Of a DNA stretch of 64,000 nucleotides, positions 18,907-30,164 are shown one piece after another; position 1 is the first letter of the stretch; each line of letters opens with the position of its first letter. A program made the position numbers and the translations under genes. Under the pieces are notes generated by a model. The model was not told the DNA's origin. It did not search any database and saw only the letters and a program-made list of their open reading frames with translations. The stretch spans positions 806,001-870,000 of the forward strand of contig NZ_CP060820.1 of NCBI RefSeq assembly GCF_014489475.1, read 5' to 3'. The stretch comes from Lysobacter terrestris. GTDB lineage: Bacteria; Pseudomonadota; Gammaproteobacteria; Xanthomonadales; Xanthomonadaceae.

Positions 18907-19374
18907 TCATGCAAGTTGCTCCATCAGTTGCGCCATTTCGAGCACGACCAGCGCGCACTCCTCGCCCTTGTTGCCATGGCTGCCGCCGGCACGCGCCTGC
19001 GCGTCCTCGAAGCGATCGACGGCGAGCACGCCGTTGGCTACCGGGATGCCGTGGTCGAGCGACACGCGCATCAGGCCGTCGGAACAGCCGTCGGCGACCT
19101 GCTCGTAATGGCGCGTGTCGCCGCGCACCACGCAGCCCAGCGCGACGATCGCCGCGTGCGCGCCCTTGCTCGCCAGCGTGCGGGCGGCCAGCGGCAGCTC
19201 CCACGCGCCCGGCACGCGGATCACGTCCACGGCAGCTTCGTCGACACCGTGGTCGGCGAAGGTGCGGCGGGCGCCGGCGACCAGCGCATCGGTGATGCGC
19301 GGGTTCCAACGGCTGGCAATGATCGCGAAGCGGGCGCCGGGGGCGGCGCGCATGTCGCCTTCGTAGTGGGGCAT
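18907..19374 (-). CDS. ribH: RibH, lumazine synthase
   Basis: Condenses 5-amino-6-ribitylaminouracil with dihydroxybutanone phosphate to lumazine, the penultimate riboflavin step. Start [16 protein letters not shown] at 19374 gives 155 residues, matching the family. Motifs include [29 protein letters not shown], and [23 protein letters not shown] with the catalytic His in [13 protein letters not shown]. It is 70 nt downstream of ribBX. Confidence 0.96.
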   Translation of the reverse strand: MPHYEGDMRAAPGARFAIIASRWNPRITDALVAGARRTFADHGVDEAAVDVIRVPGAWELPLAARTLASKGAHAAIVALGCVVRGDTRHYEQVADGCSDGLMRVSLDHGIPVANGVLAVDRFEDAQARAGGSHGNKGEECALVVLEMAQLMEQLA

Positions 19375-19444
19375 GGGGCGGAAGTCTCGAAGGGGGGCGC
19401 AGTTTACCGCGTCGCCGCGACCGGGGCCGCGGCGGCGAGGGTCG

Positions 19445-20569
19445 TCAGTGCGGCAGTTCCACGTATTCGGCCACTTCCAGGCCGAAGCCGGCCAGGCCGA
19501 TCTGCTTGCGCGGCGTACCCAGCACGCGTAGGCGGCCGAGGCCGAGGTCGGCCAGGATCTGCGCGCCGGCGCCGTTGCGGCGCCATTCGGCCAGCGCGTG
19601 GCCGCGGCTGGGGCGGGCGTCGTGCGCGGTCGGATCGGCATCGGGCTGTGCGCGCACCCGTGCCAGCAACGCGTCGGCATCGGCGTGGTCGCCGAGCAGG
19701 ACCAGGGCGCCGCGGCCTTCGGCGGCGATGGCCGCGAGCACGTCGCCGACCGCGGGGCCGAAGTCGGCACGGCGCCAATGCAGCGCGTCGGCCAGCGGGT
19801 TCTGCACGTGCACGCGCACCAGCGTCGGTTCGGCCGGATCGATCTCGCCGCGCACCAGGGCGAAATGCAGCGCGCGGCTGAGGCGATCGCGGTAGCTCAC
19901 CAGGCGGAACGCGCCATGCTCGGTGTCGATCTCGCGTTCGTCGACGCGCTCGATGGTGTGTTCGGTGGCGAGGCGGTAGCGGATCAGGTCCTCGATCGAA
20001 CCCATCTTCAGGCCGTGTTCGCGGGCGAACACTTCCAGTTCGGGGCGACGCGCCATCGAACCGTCGGGGTTGAGGATCTCCACCAGCACGCCGGTGGGCT
20101 CCATGCCGGCGAGCAGGGCGAGGTCGCTCGCCGCTTCGGTGTGGCCGGCGCGGTTGAGCACGCCACCGGGCTGCGCCATCAGCGGAAAGATGTGGCCGGG
20201 CTGGCTCAGGTCGGCGGCGCTCGCGTCCGGACGCACCGCGGTGCGCACGGTATGCGCGCGGTCGTAGGCGGAGATGCCGGTGGTCACGCCTTCGGCCGCT
20301 TCGATCGAGACGGTGAAGTTGGTGTGGTGCGGCGAGGTGTTGTCGCGCACCATCGGCGGCAGGCCGAGCTGGCGGCAACGCTCGCGCGTCAGCGACAGGC
20401 ACACCAGGCCGCGCGCGTGGGTGACCATGAAATTGATGTCCTGCGGGCGCACGAGTTCGGCGGCCATGATCAGGTCGCCTTCGTTCTCGCGGTCCTCGTC
20501 GTCGACGATCACGACCATGCGGCCGGCGCGGATTTCCTCGAGCAGTTCGGGGATCGGGGAAAAACTCAT
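19445..20569 (-). CDS. ribBX: RibBX: DHBP synthase fused to a degenerate GTP cyclohydrolase II-like domain
   Basis: The N-terminal half (about 1-205) is 3,4-dihydroxy-2-butanone-4-phosphate synthase, with [27 protein letters not shown] and [12 protein letters not shown] intact, so it should supply the four-carbon unit for lumazine. The C-terminal half aligns to GTP cyclohydrolase II but where the zinc site ECLTGD...RCDCG is expected it reads [19 protein letters not shown], with no cysteines, so GTP cyclohydrolase activity is not expected. Such RibBX fusions with a non-catalytic second domain are known in proteobacteria. A true RibA must be encoded elsewhere. Its 5' end overlaps ribE by 4 nt; ribH follows 70 nt downstream. 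Confidence 0.92.
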   Translation of the reverse strand: MSFSPIPELLEEIRAGRMVVIVDDEDRENEGDLIMAAELVRPQDINFMVTHARGLVCLSLTRERCRQLGLPPMVRDNTSPHHTNFTVSIEAAEGVTTGISAYDRAHTVRTAVRPDASAADLSQPGHIFPLMAQPGGVLNRAGHTEAASDLALLAGMEPTGVLVEILNPDGSMARRPELEVFAREHGLKMGSIEDLIRYRLATEHTIERVDEREIDTEHGAFRLVSYRDRLSRALHFALVRGEIDPAEPTLVRVHVQNPLADALHWRRADFGPAVGDVLAAIAAEGRGALVLLGDHADADALLARVRAQPDADPTAHDARPSRGHALAEWRRNGAGAQILADLGLGRLRVLGTPRKQIGLAGFGLEVAEYVELPH

Positions 20570-21177
20570 GCCTGCGGCTCCTGGCTGCGTTCACCCAGCA
20601 GGCGTTCGACGTAACGCGCGACCAGGTCGATTTCGAGATTGACCGCATCGCCGGCCTGCGTCTGCGCGAAGGCGGTGTGCGTGACGGTGTGCGGGATCAG
20701 CGCGACCTCGAAGCCTTCGCCATCGACTGCGTTGACGGTGAGGCTGACGCCGTCGACGCAGATCGAGCCCTTCTTCGCGATGTACTTCAGCAGCGCGACC
20801 GGCGCGGCGAAACGCCAACGTTGCGCACGCGCGTCCTCGGCGATCGACAGCACGCGACCGACGCCGTCGACGTGGCCGCTGACCAGATGGCCGCCGAGGC
20901 GATCGGTCGGGCGCATCGCGCGTTCGAGGTTCACCGGCGCGGCGAGCTGCAGGTTGCCGAGCGTGGTGAGCGCGAGCGTCTCGTTGGAGGCGTCGGCGAC
21001 GAACGAGGCCGCGTCGAACTCGACCACGGTGAGGCAGACGCCATTCACCGCGATGCTTTCGCCGAGCTGCACCGCGTCGAATGGCAACGAACCGACGTCG
21101 ACGCGCAGGCGCACGTCACCGCCGCGCGGTTCGAGCGCCGCGATGCGGCCGACTCCTTCGATGATGCCGGTGAACAT
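20566..21177 (-). CDS. ribE: RibE, riboflavin synthase alpha chain
   Basis: Dismutates two lumazines to riboflavin. The 203-residue product starts MFTGIIEGVGRI, the nearly invariant N-terminus of this enzyme, and contains two homologous barrels with the ESIAVNGVCLTVVE and GSICVDGVSLTVNAVDG motifs. The reading frame is open further upstream, but the MFTGII start fixes the gene. It is the first gene after the FMN riboswitch, whose 3' end lies about 144 nt upstream, and overlaps ribBX by 4 nt. Confidence 0.96.
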   Translation of the reverse strand: MFTGIIEGVGRIAALEPRGGDVRLRVDVGSLPFDAVQLGESIAVNGVCLTVVEFDAASFVADASNETLALTTLGNLQLAAPVNLERAMRPTDRLGGHLVSGHVDGVGRVLSIAEDARAQRWRFAAPVALLKYIAKKGSICVDGVSLTVNAVDGEGFEVALIPHTVTHTAFAQTQAGDAVNLEIDLVARYVERLLGERSQEPQA

Positions 21178-21321
21178 CAGCACGCCTCCGGCACGGGGGC
21201 GGCAACGGGATGGAACTGGAATCTGGACATGCGAACGTTTCCCGCGAATGGCTGGCGAACCAACCGGCGAAAACGCCCCCAAGGCATGAGGCGCACGCAC
21301 GGCACGGAGCCATGCGGAAGC

Positions 21322-21505
21322 CGTCTTCTTTCATCCGGACTGTGGGCGCTCCGGCAAACCGGATCGCTTGAACCGTCGGCTCCGGCATTCGACCGGATCT
21401 GCTGACCCTCCGCTGCACTGGAGGCGCTCGCGGGCTCGTGCGTTCGGCCCATCGGACCTCATCGCACCTACCGCCGGTGGGGAATTGCACCCCGCCCTGA
21501 AGACG
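21322..21505 (-). promoter_or_regulatory. FMN riboswitch (RFN element)
   Basis: On the minus strand the conserved RFN pieces appear in order: CTTCAGGGCGGGGTGCAATT, CCCCACCGGCGGTAG, a variable arm, CCCGCGAGCG, GGTCAGCAGATCCGGT, GAGCCGACGGTTCAAG, and finally CAGTCCGGATGAAAGAAGAC closing the basal stem with GTCTTC. It should turn down ribE-ribBX-ribH-(nusB-thiL) when FMN is plentiful. The expression platform in the 144-nt leader before ribE was not resolved. Confidence 0.95.
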
Positions 21506-21588
21506 TTACGAGTTGTGAGTGCCGGCGGACCGGCGGCGCGAATTCTAGCACCCGGCTTTCCGGGCCCTTGCCCGCTGGAATGGAACGC

Positions 21589-21660
21589 TGCGTAGGGCGG
21601 GCTCAAGCCCGCCACTGGAATCGCGTTGATCGGGACGGCGGGCTTGAATCCGCCCTGCAA
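21589..21660. repeat. GTAGGGCGGGCT-type double hairpin repeat
   Basis: Two hairpins, GGCGGGCT-CA-AGCCCGCC at 21598-21615 and a second at 21637-21655, lie between the methyltransferase stop and the riboswitch. A relative with the same opening GCGTAGGGCGG and GCCCGCCAC block, in opposite orientation, occurs at 26229-26305. Confidence 0.7.
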
Positions 21661-21684
21661 GCCCTGGGCGGCCGGGTCTGGCCC

Positions 21685-22521
21685 CTACGGCTTCCTGCGC
21701 AGGTGCAGGAACAGGGGCCAGCGGAGCGTGCGCAGGTCGTCCGCCTCGCCCCAGGCCCGGGCGAGCGCCGGCGCGTGCCGCGCCACCGGGTCCTCGCCGA
21801 GGTCGGCGCGGCAGCGGGCCGTGGCCGACATGCTCGACAGGTAGCGCAGGAAATGCGGCAGCGACCATTCCGCTTCCAGCCACAGCGGCGGCGCCGGCAG
21901 GGACGGGAACGGCCAGTCGAAGCCGGCGTAGTGGGCGTCGACCAGGGCGCGTTCGGGCGGCCAGTACGGCTCGATCAAGGCGCGGAAGTCCGCGACCTCC
22001 TCGACCATGCCCTCGGGCGCGACGAAATCCCCGTAACCCCACGCGGCCAGCACGCCGCCCGGTGCCAGCACGCGCGCGCATTCGGCGAAGAACGCGGCGC
22101 GGTCGAACCAGTGCAGCGCCTGCGCGACTGCCACCAGCTGCACGCTGGCGTCGGGCAGCGTGGTGCGCTCGCCTGATTCGACTGCGAGCGTGATATCGCC
22201 CTGTCCGTCATTCCCGCGGAGGCGGGAATCCATGGACTTTGCCTTTGAAGGATCAACGTCCTTGGATTCCCGCCTACGCGGGAATGACGAATCAAACGCC
22301 CAATGCTGCGCGACCTGCTGCGCGCTGGGATCGGTCGCGTGCACCTGCGCGAAGCGCGCGGCCAGCCCGCGCGTCGCCTGGCCGCTGCCGCAACCGGGTT
22401 CCCAGACCCGAGCATCGCACGGCACCTGCGCGGCGATCAGGTCGAACAACTCATCGGGGTATTCCGGGCGCGCTGCGGCGTACGCATCGGCAATGCCGGA
22501 AAAGTGATCCTTGAAGCTCAT
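21685..22521 (-). CDS. Class I SAM-dependent methyltransferase with an in-frame repeat insertion
   Basis: A 278-residue cytoplasmic methyltransferase of unknown substrate. Motif I EPGCGSGQATRGLA is at 41-54, acidic motif II HATDPSAQQ at about 61-69, motif post LVAVAQALHWFD at 119-130 and CARVLAPGGVLAAWGYGDF after it, close to the UbiE/trans-aconitate methyltransferase type. Residues 78-105 (SSFPRRRES...MDSRLRGND) are encoded by an 82-bp palindromic repeat and interrupt the fold between strands 2 and 3. The frame is kept open. It sits between ribD and the riboswitch, where flavin genes are normally contiguous. Whether the protein is active is unclear. Confidence 0.8.
   Translation of the reverse strand: MSFKDHFSGIADAYAAARPEYPDELFDLIAAQVPCDARVWEPGCGSGQATRGLAARFAQVHATDPSAQQVAQHWAFDSSFPRRRESKDVDPSKAKSMDSRLRGNDGQGDITLAVESGERTTLPDASVQLVAVAQALHWFDRAAFFAECARVLAPGGVLAAWGYGDFVAPEGMVEEVADFRALIEPYWPPERALVDAHYAGFDWPFPSLPAPPLWLEAEWSLPHFLRYLSSMSATARCRADLGEDPVARHAPALARAWGEADDLRTLRWPLFLHLRRKP
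22207..22288. repeat. Palindromic repeat element inside the methyltransferase gene
   Basis: Arms of 31 nt (22207-22237 and 22258-22288) match at 29 positions in inverted orientation around a 20-nt loop, starting GTCATTCCCGCG. Read through in the gene's frame it gives 28 residues. The same class of element occurs intergenically at 22573-22657, only 285 bp away. Confidence 0.92.
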
Positions 22522-22572
22522 GGGCGAATTTCCAAGGGCCATCACGAAAAACAACATCGCTACTACGAGCCC

Positions 22573-22657
22573 GTCATCCCGGCGAACGCCGGGGTCCAGC
22601 GGTTGCACCTGCTCCAACGAAAGCCAAAGGCTGGATCCCGGCGTTCGCCGGGATGAC
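22573..22657. repeat. Palindromic repeat element upstream of the methyltransferase gene
   Basis: Arms of 28 nt (22573-22600 and 22630-22657) with a single mismatch around a 29-nt loop, beginning GTCATCCCGGCG. Lies between ribD and the methyltransferase and may terminate or attenuate readthrough from nrdR-ribD. Confidence 0.9.
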
Positions 22658-22748
22658 GAGCAGAAATACACTGTTCCCGCGCCCCTTCATCGTTCGTTCG
22701 CCGTTTACGCATACCTCCACGCCAAGGCCATCAATTCGCCACGACAGC

Positions 22749-23852
22749 TCAGGCCTCGCCGCGCGGCTGCAACAGCAGACGCACGTCTTCACCGATGCGG
22801 CGCGACTCGACGATGGTCATGTGCAGGCGCTGGGTCATCTCGTCGATATGCAGGCCATCGAACAAGGGCCGCGCACGGTCGCCCAGCAGCACCGGGGCGA
22901 CGTACAGCAGGATCTCGTCGACCAGGCCCGCGGCGAGGAACGCGCCGGCCAGCGTCGCGCCGGCCTCGACCTGCACTTCGTTGATGTTGCGCGCGGCCAG
23001 CAGCTGCAGCACGGCGGCCAGGTCGAAGCGGCCTTCGTGCACCGGCGCGGCGGCGGTCTGCGCGTCGATGCCGCGCGGCGGCTTGGCGTCGGGCGCGTGG
23101 ACGTAGAGCGTGGGCGCATCGCCATCGCGCACGTGACCGCGCGCGATGGTGGCCAGGCCCGGGTCGAGCACGACCCGCAGCGGCTGTTCGAACGCGGTGT
23201 CGTCGTCGAAGCGCACGGTCAGGCTGGGATCGTCCATCAGCACGGTGCCGGCACCGGTGAGGATCGCGCCGGCGCGGGCGCGCCAGCGATGCACGTCGAG
23301 GCGCGAGGCCTCGCCGCTGATCCACTTCGACTCGCCGCTGGCCATCGCGCTGCGCCCGTCGAGGCTGGTGGCCAGCTTCACCCGCAGCCACGGCCGGCCG
23401 CGCTCGATGCGCGACAGCCAGCCGCGGTTGAGCGCACGTGCCTGCGCTTCCATCAGGCCGTGTTCCACGACGATGCCCGCGGCCTGCAGCTTCTCGAAGC
23501 CGGCGCCGTTGACCTGCGGGAACGGATCGCGCATCGCCGCGACCACGCGCGACACGCCCGCGGCGATCAGCGCATCGGCGCACGGGCCGGTCTTGCCGAC
23601 GTGCGCGCAGGGCTCCAACGTGACGTACGCGGTCGCGCCCTTCGCGCGTTCGCCCGCGGCCTGCAAGGCGAACACTTCCGCGTGCGGTTCGCCGGCCCTG
23701 GCGTGGAAGCCCTCGCCGACGACCTCCTCGCCCTGGACCATCACGCAACCCACCATCGGGTTGGGGCGCGTCGTGTACGCGCCGCGTTCGGCCAGGCGCA
23801 GCGCGCGGGCCATCATCAGGTGATCGGTGGCACTGAACATCGGTTCACTCAT
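22749..23852 (-). CDS. ribD: RibD, bifunctional diaminohydroxyphosphoribosylaminopyrimidine deaminase/reductase
   Basis: Performs the second and third steps of riboflavin synthesis from GTP. The N-terminal deaminase domain has PNPMVGCVMVQ, the zinc site GEPHAEVFAL and VTLEPCAHVGKTGPC; the C-terminal reductase domain starts near PWLRVKLATSLDGR. At 367 residues it equals E. coli RibD. The ATG at 23852 overlaps the upstream gene's stop by 4 nt (ATGA), supporting it over the next ATG at 23840. It is transcribed with nrdR, separate from the riboswitch-controlled rib genes. Confidence 0.96.
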   Translation of the reverse strand: MSEPMFSATDHLMMARALRLAERGAYTTRPNPMVGCVMVQGEEVVGEGFHARAGEPHAEVFALQAAGERAKGATAYVTLEPCAHVGKTGPCADALIAAGVSRVVAAMRDPFPQVNGAGFEKLQAAGIVVEHGLMEAQARALNRGWLSRIERGRPWLRVKLATSLDGRSAMASGESKWISGEASRLDVHRWRARAGAILTGAGTVLMDDPSLTVRFDDDTAFEQPLRVVLDPGLATIARGHVRDGDAPTLYVHAPDAKPPRGIDAQTAAAPVHEGRFDLAAVLQLLAARNINEVQVEAGATLAGAFLAAGLVDEILLYVAPVLLGDRARPLFDGLHIDEMTQRLHMTIVESRRIGEDVRLLLQPRGEA

Positions 23853-24268
23853 CGGTCTTCGTTCAACACGTAACGGCCGCGCTCGGCGCCCTCTTCCCAC
23901 GGCCACGCGGGAACGAGATCGGCACCGTCGACGCGCAGTTGCATGCGCTTGAATTCGGTTTGCGGATATTGCGGCGGGAACTGGAAGTGCTCGGGCAGCA
24001 GCACGACCTTGCCGCCTTCGTGCTGCCACTGTCCTTCAGCGGCCAGATCGAGCGCGCCGTAGCTGAAATACCACTGGAAACGGCCGTTGGCGTCGAGCTG
24101 CAGCTCCGAGCCGGTTTCCATGACGCCTTCGAGGTAGTAGTGCCCGGCGAGCTTGTGTTCGACGCTCATCGTCGGCACCGCGGCCTTGCGCGCTCCACCC
24201 GCCTGCGCCGGCATCGCCACCGACAGCGTCAGGGCGAAGGCGACGAGGCCGGCGCGCAGGGCGTTCAC
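23849..24268 (-). CDS. Small secreted protein of unknown function
   Basis: A 139-residue protein with a clear Sec signal ([25 protein letters not shown], cleavage predicted after AQA). The mature part is rich in aromatic and beta-forming residues ([39 protein letters not shown]) and resembles a small beta-barrel or sandwich; no enzyme motif is seen. It overlaps nrdR and ribD by 4 nt on either side, so it is co-translated within that operon. No function is proposed. Confidence 0.8.
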   Translation of the reverse strand: MNALRAGLVAFALTLSVAMPAQAGGARKAAVPTMSVEHKLAGHYYLEGVMETGSELQLDANGRFQWYFSYGALDLAAEGQWQHEGGKVVLLPEHFQFPPQYPQTEFKRMQLRVDGADLVPAWPWEEGAERGRYVLNEDR

Positions 24269-24783
24269 CGTTTGCGGCTCTTGGTCGGCGGCGGTTCGTC
24301 GTCGATCAGCGGCAGCTGGCCTTCGGTGGCGGTGTCGTGTTCGAGCCGGTCGAGCACTTCGCGGAAGTCGGCCACGTCCTCGAACGCGCGGTACACCGAG
24401 GCGAAGCGCACGTAGGCGACGTGGTCGAGCTTGCGCAGCTCGGCCATCACGTACTCGCCGACCCGGCGCGAATCCAGTTCGCGCTCGGCGGTCATGCGCA
24501 GGTGGTGGACCACCGCACGCACCGCGGCCTCGATCTGTTCCTCCGCCACCGGCCGTTTCTGCAGCGCGCGGTCGAAGCCGGCGCGCAGCTTGCGCGCGTC
24601 GAACGCTTCGCGGCGGCCGTCGCTCTTGATGATCAACGGCAGCTTCAGTTCGATCGTTTCCAGCGTGGAGAAACGCTCGCCACAGGCTTCGCAGACGCGG
24701 CGCCGGCGGATGGTCGCGCCGTCGTCGGAAACACGCGAGTCGATGACGCGGGTGTCGAGGTGCTGGCAGAAGGGGCAGTGCAT
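24265..24783 (-). CDS. nrdR: NrdR, ribonucleotide reductase repressor
   Basis: Zinc-ribbon/ATP-cone repressor that senses (d)ATP and binds NrdR boxes upstream of nrd genes. The 172-residue product has zinc cysteines at 3, 6, 31 and 34 (CPFC and CEAC) and the ATP-cone from about residue 49 ([17 protein letters not shown]). C-terminal acidic/basic tail is longer than in E. coli (149). It heads the nrdR-hypothetical-ribD run and is 100 nt downstream of glyA, a common arrangement. Confidence 0.97.
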   Translation of the reverse strand: MHCPFCQHLDTRVIDSRVSDDGATIRRRRVCEACGERFSTLETIELKLPLIIKSDGRREAFDARKLRAGFDRALQKRPVAEEQIEAAVRAVVHHLRMTAERELDSRRVGEYVMAELRKLDHVAYVRFASVYRAFEDVADFREVLDRLEHDTATEGQLPLIDDEPPPTKSRKR

Positions 24784-24851
24784 GGGTCTAGGGTGGCCTC
24801 GGCGTCACGCGGGATCAAGCAGGAACTTCCAGGCACGGCTTCCAGAAAGCA

Positions 24852-24876
24852 GACTCCCCGCACTTGGCGGGGAGTC
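24852..24876 (-). terminator. Hairpin terminator after glyA
   Basis: Perfect 10-bp stem GACTCCCCGC/GCGGGGAGTC with a 5-nt loop, starting 8 nt past the glyA stop. The following sequence on the minus strand is TGCTTTC, a weak U-tract. Confidence 0.65.
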
Positions 24877-24883
24877 GCTCACA

Positions 24884-26152
<1,269 letters not shown>

Positions 26153-26228
26153 CGGAACTCCGGCAGGTGGGATGTGGGGAGGGAGGCGGCAAGTTTACCG
26201 GGCATTGCGGCCGCACCCTCATTCCAAC

Positions 26229-26305
26229 TGCGTTGGGCGGGCCTTGCATCGCCGCCGCAGGGTTCGTCGGGGGTCCTTGTGGCGGGCCGGGGTCCGCCCT
26301 ACGCG
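26229..26305. repeat. GTAGGGCGG-type inverted repeat
   Basis: Outer arms GCGTTGGGCGGGCC (26230-26243) and its imperfect complement ending at 26304 enclose about 50 nt. The minus-strand start GCGTAGGGCGGACC...GCCCGCCAC matches the repeat at 21589-21660. It lies between the LysR stop and glyA start. Confidence 0.65.
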
Positions 26306-26318
26306 GGGTTGCGACGCT

Positions 26319-27200
26319 TCACAGCGACTGCAGGAAGGCTTCGAGCAGCGCGCCCCGGTATTTGCGCCGGTGCAGCAGCAGCGACAGCTTGCGGCGCAGG
26401 TACGGCCGCAGGAACGGCGTGCGCAGCACCACCAGCCGGCCCGCGGCGACGGCCTCGCCGACCGCCACCTCCGGCAACACGGCGATGCCCAGCCCCGCCG
26501 CGACGGCCTGCTTGATCGCCTCGGTCTGGCTCAGTTCCAGCCGGCTGCGCGGCGGCGGCAACTGCGCCAGGACCTGTTCGCCCAGAGCCCGCGTCGCCGA
26601 CCCGGGCTCGCGCAGCACCCAGCGCGCATCGCCGAAGTCCTCGGCCTGCAGGCTGCGGCGCCTGGCCAGCGGATGCCCGGGCGGCGCGCACATCACCAGC
26701 GCGTCGTCGCGCCACGGCTGCACCTGCAGTTCCGGATGGATCACCGTGCCCTCCACGCAACCGACATCGAGCGCGTGATCGAGCACGCCCTGCGCGATGG
26801 CTTCGGTGTTGGCCACCTGCAGGCGGATGGCGACCTGCGGCTGCTCGCGCACGAAGGCTCCCAGCAACTCGCCGACCCGGTAGTTGCCGACCGTGTTGCT
26901 GGTGCCTATGCGCAGCTCGCCGGCGAGCAGTTCACCGCGATCGCTGGCGGCACGTGCGAATTCGGCGTGGCGCTCCAGCAGCTCCTGCGCGAGCGGAAGC
27001 AGCTCGCGACCGCGCGGATTGAGGCGCAGGCCGCCGCGCACCCGGTCGAACACCCGCGTGTCCAGCAGCCGCTCCATTTCCGCCAGGGCCATGCTGGCCG
27101 CGGGCTGGGTCAGATGCAGGCGCGCGGCAGCGCCACTGAGGCTGCCGCTGGCCGCGGCGTGGACGAAAACCTCGAGCTGGCGCGGGCTGACGTTTAGCAT
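26319..27200 (-). CDS. LysR-family transcriptional regulator (YeiE-like)
   Basis: A 293-residue LysR-type regulator. The N-terminal winged helix reads SPRQLEVFVHAAASGSLSGAAARLHLTQPAASMALAEMERLL, followed by the effector-binding domain from about residue 92 (LRIGTSNTVGNYRVGELLGAF). It is divergent from a YeiH-family transporter with 72 nt between starts. In E. coli, yeiE (LysR) is likewise divergent from yeiH, so this is probably the same pair and the regulator of that transporter. Effector is not predictable from sequence. Confidence 0.88.
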   Translation of the reverse strand: MLNVSPRQLEVFVHAAASGSLSGAAARLHLTQPAASMALAEMERLLDTRVFDRVRGGLRLNPRGRELLPLAQELLERHAEFARAASDRGELLAGELRIGTSNTVGNYRVGELLGAFVREQPQVAIRLQVANTEAIAQGVLDHALDVGCVEGTVIHPELQVQPWRDDALVMCAPPGHPLARRRSLQAEDFGDARWVLREPGSATRALGEQVLAQLPPPRSRLELSQTEAIKQAVAAGLGIAVLPEVAVGEAVAAGRLVVLRTPFLRPYLRRKLSLLLHRRKYRGALLEAFLQSL

Positions 27201-27272
27201 CAGATAATTTTATTGCATACATAAATAATCGAAAGTTTATTTGATCCAAGGCGGCGCGCAGACTGCGCCGCC
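27201..27272. promoter_or_regulatory. Divergent LysR/transporter promoter and operator region
   Basis: An AT-rich patch in GC-rich surroundings. It holds the inverted repeat TTTAT-N7-ATAAA (27209-27225), of the spacing LysR proteins use, and for the plus strand TTGCAT (27213-27218), 17 nt, then TTTATT (27236-27241) as -35/-10. The repeat overlaps the -35, consistent with regulation by the divergent LysR protein. Confidence 0.55.
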
Positions 27273-28316
27273 ATGCAGCAAGCCATCCCCACGGCGGGCA
27301 CTTCGCCCCGCACCTTCCCGGTTCCGGACACCGCCTCGCGCTGGCCCGGCCTGACCCTGGTCCTCGCCCCGGCCGTCCTCGCCGCGCTGGCGGGCCGGGC
27401 CCTGCCCCTGCTCGGGGGCGCGGTCTGTGGCATCGCCCTGGGCGTGCTGGTACGCACGCGCTGGACGCCCCGCGCGCGGCACAAGGACGGCATCGCCTTC
27501 GCCACCCGCGAGCTGCTGCAATGGAGCATCGTGCTGCTGGGCTTCGGCATGGACCTGGGCGTCATTGCCCGCACCGGCCTGGCCTCGCTGCCGGTCACGC
27601 TGCTGACCCTGGCGGTGGCCTTCGCCACCGCCTGGTGGCTGGGCCGCATCCTGCGCGTGCCGGGCCGGCTCGGCCTGCTGGTGGGCGTGGGCACGGCGAT
27701 CTGCGGCGGCTCGGCCATCGCCGCGACGGCACCGATCGTGCAACCCGACGAGCACGAAACCGCCTACGCACTGACCACGATCTTCCTGTTCAACCTCGTC
27801 GCCGTGCTGCTGTTCCCGCTGCTGGGCCACGCCCTGCACCTGAGCGATGCGGGTTTCGGCACCTGGGCCGGCACCGCCATCAACGACACCTCCTCGGTGG
27901 TCGCCGCCGGCTATGCGTTCAGCCGCGAAGCCGGCGACGTCGCGACGGTGGTCAAGCTCACCCGCGCGACGCTGATCATTCCGGTGTGCCTGGTCCTCGC
28001 CGCCGCCGTGGCCTGGCGCACGCACCGCAGCGGCGCCGGACGCGTCGACCTGCGCCGCGTGGTGCCGTGGTTCGTGCTGTGGTTCCTGGTCGCGTCGGCC
28101 GTGCGCAGCGCCGGCCTGGTACCCACGGCGGCCTTGCCGCTGCTGCACGCCGCGGCCGGCTTCCTGATGGTGATGGCGCTGACCGCCGTGGGCCTATCGG
28201 CCGACCTCAGGCGCATGGCCGACACGGGGGTGCGCCCGATCCTGCTGGGCCTGGGCGTCTGGCTGGCCGTGGCGACCAGCAGCCTGCTGGTGCAGGCGCT
28301 GCTGTCCCAGACCTGA
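27273..28316 (+). CDS. yeiH: YeiH/UPF0324 family membrane transporter
   Basis: A 347-residue polytopic membrane protein with about ten segments, of the UPF0324 (YeiH) family of putative anion/sulfonate-type exporters. Family-typical glycine-rich motifs appear: ELLQWSIVLLGFGMDLG, GVGTAICGGSAIAATAP, and FGTWAGTAINDTSSVVAAGY. A Pro-rich N-terminus (about 25 residues) precedes the first segment. Regulated probably by the divergent LysR gene. Transported substrate is not established here. Confidence 0.88.
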   Translation: MQQAIPTAGTSPRTFPVPDTASRWPGLTLVLAPAVLAALAGRALPLLGGAVCGIALGVLVRTRWTPRARHKDGIAFATRELLQWSIVLLGFGMDLGVIARTGLASLPVTLLTLAVAFATAWWLGRILRVPGRLGLLVGVGTAICGGSAIAATAPIVQPDEHETAYALTTIFLFNLVAVLLFPLLGHALHLSDAGFGTWAGTAINDTSSVVAAGYAFSREAGDVATVVKLTRATLIIPVCLVLAAAVAWRTHRSGAGRVDLRRVVPWFVLWFLVASAVRSAGLVPTAALPLLHAAAGFLMVMALTAVGLSADLRRMADTGVRPILLGLGVWLAVATSSLLVQALLSQT

Positions 28317-28333
28317 GCGCCGCGCGCAGCCGC

Positions 28334-28339
28334 TATAAT
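28334..28339 (+). promoter_or_regulatory. -10 element for ettA
   Basis: Consensus TATAAT, 98 nt upstream of the ettA ATG in the 121-nt gap after the transporter gene. The -35 position holds no clear match. Confidence 0.5.
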
Positions 28340-28437
28340 TCCGCGATCCCGATTCTCCCCGGCCCTGCCCCGCGCAGGACGCCGTCGTTTGCCCCGCGGC
28401 CCGCCCTTCCGGCGGTCCGTGTCCGACCGGAGCCCCC

Positions 28438-30099
<1,662 letters not shown>

Positions 30100-30115
30100 G
30101 CAAACGCGGCAACGC

Positions 30116-30138
30116 GACGCCCGCCTAACGCGGGCGTC
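30116..30138 (+). terminator. Hairpin terminator after ettA
   Basis: Perfect 9-bp stem GACGCCCGC/GCGGGCGTC with loop CTAAC, 17 nt after the ettA stop and followed by TT only. Reads equally in both directions; pyrF starts 27 nt later. Confidence 0.6.
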
Positions 30139-30164
30139 TTCGCAAGGCAGGAAGGAATACGACG

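Noticed and set aside
21331-21660. Open frames over the FMN riboswitch
   Set aside because: Conserved RFN blocks explain the sequence; none of the frames has a ribosome site.
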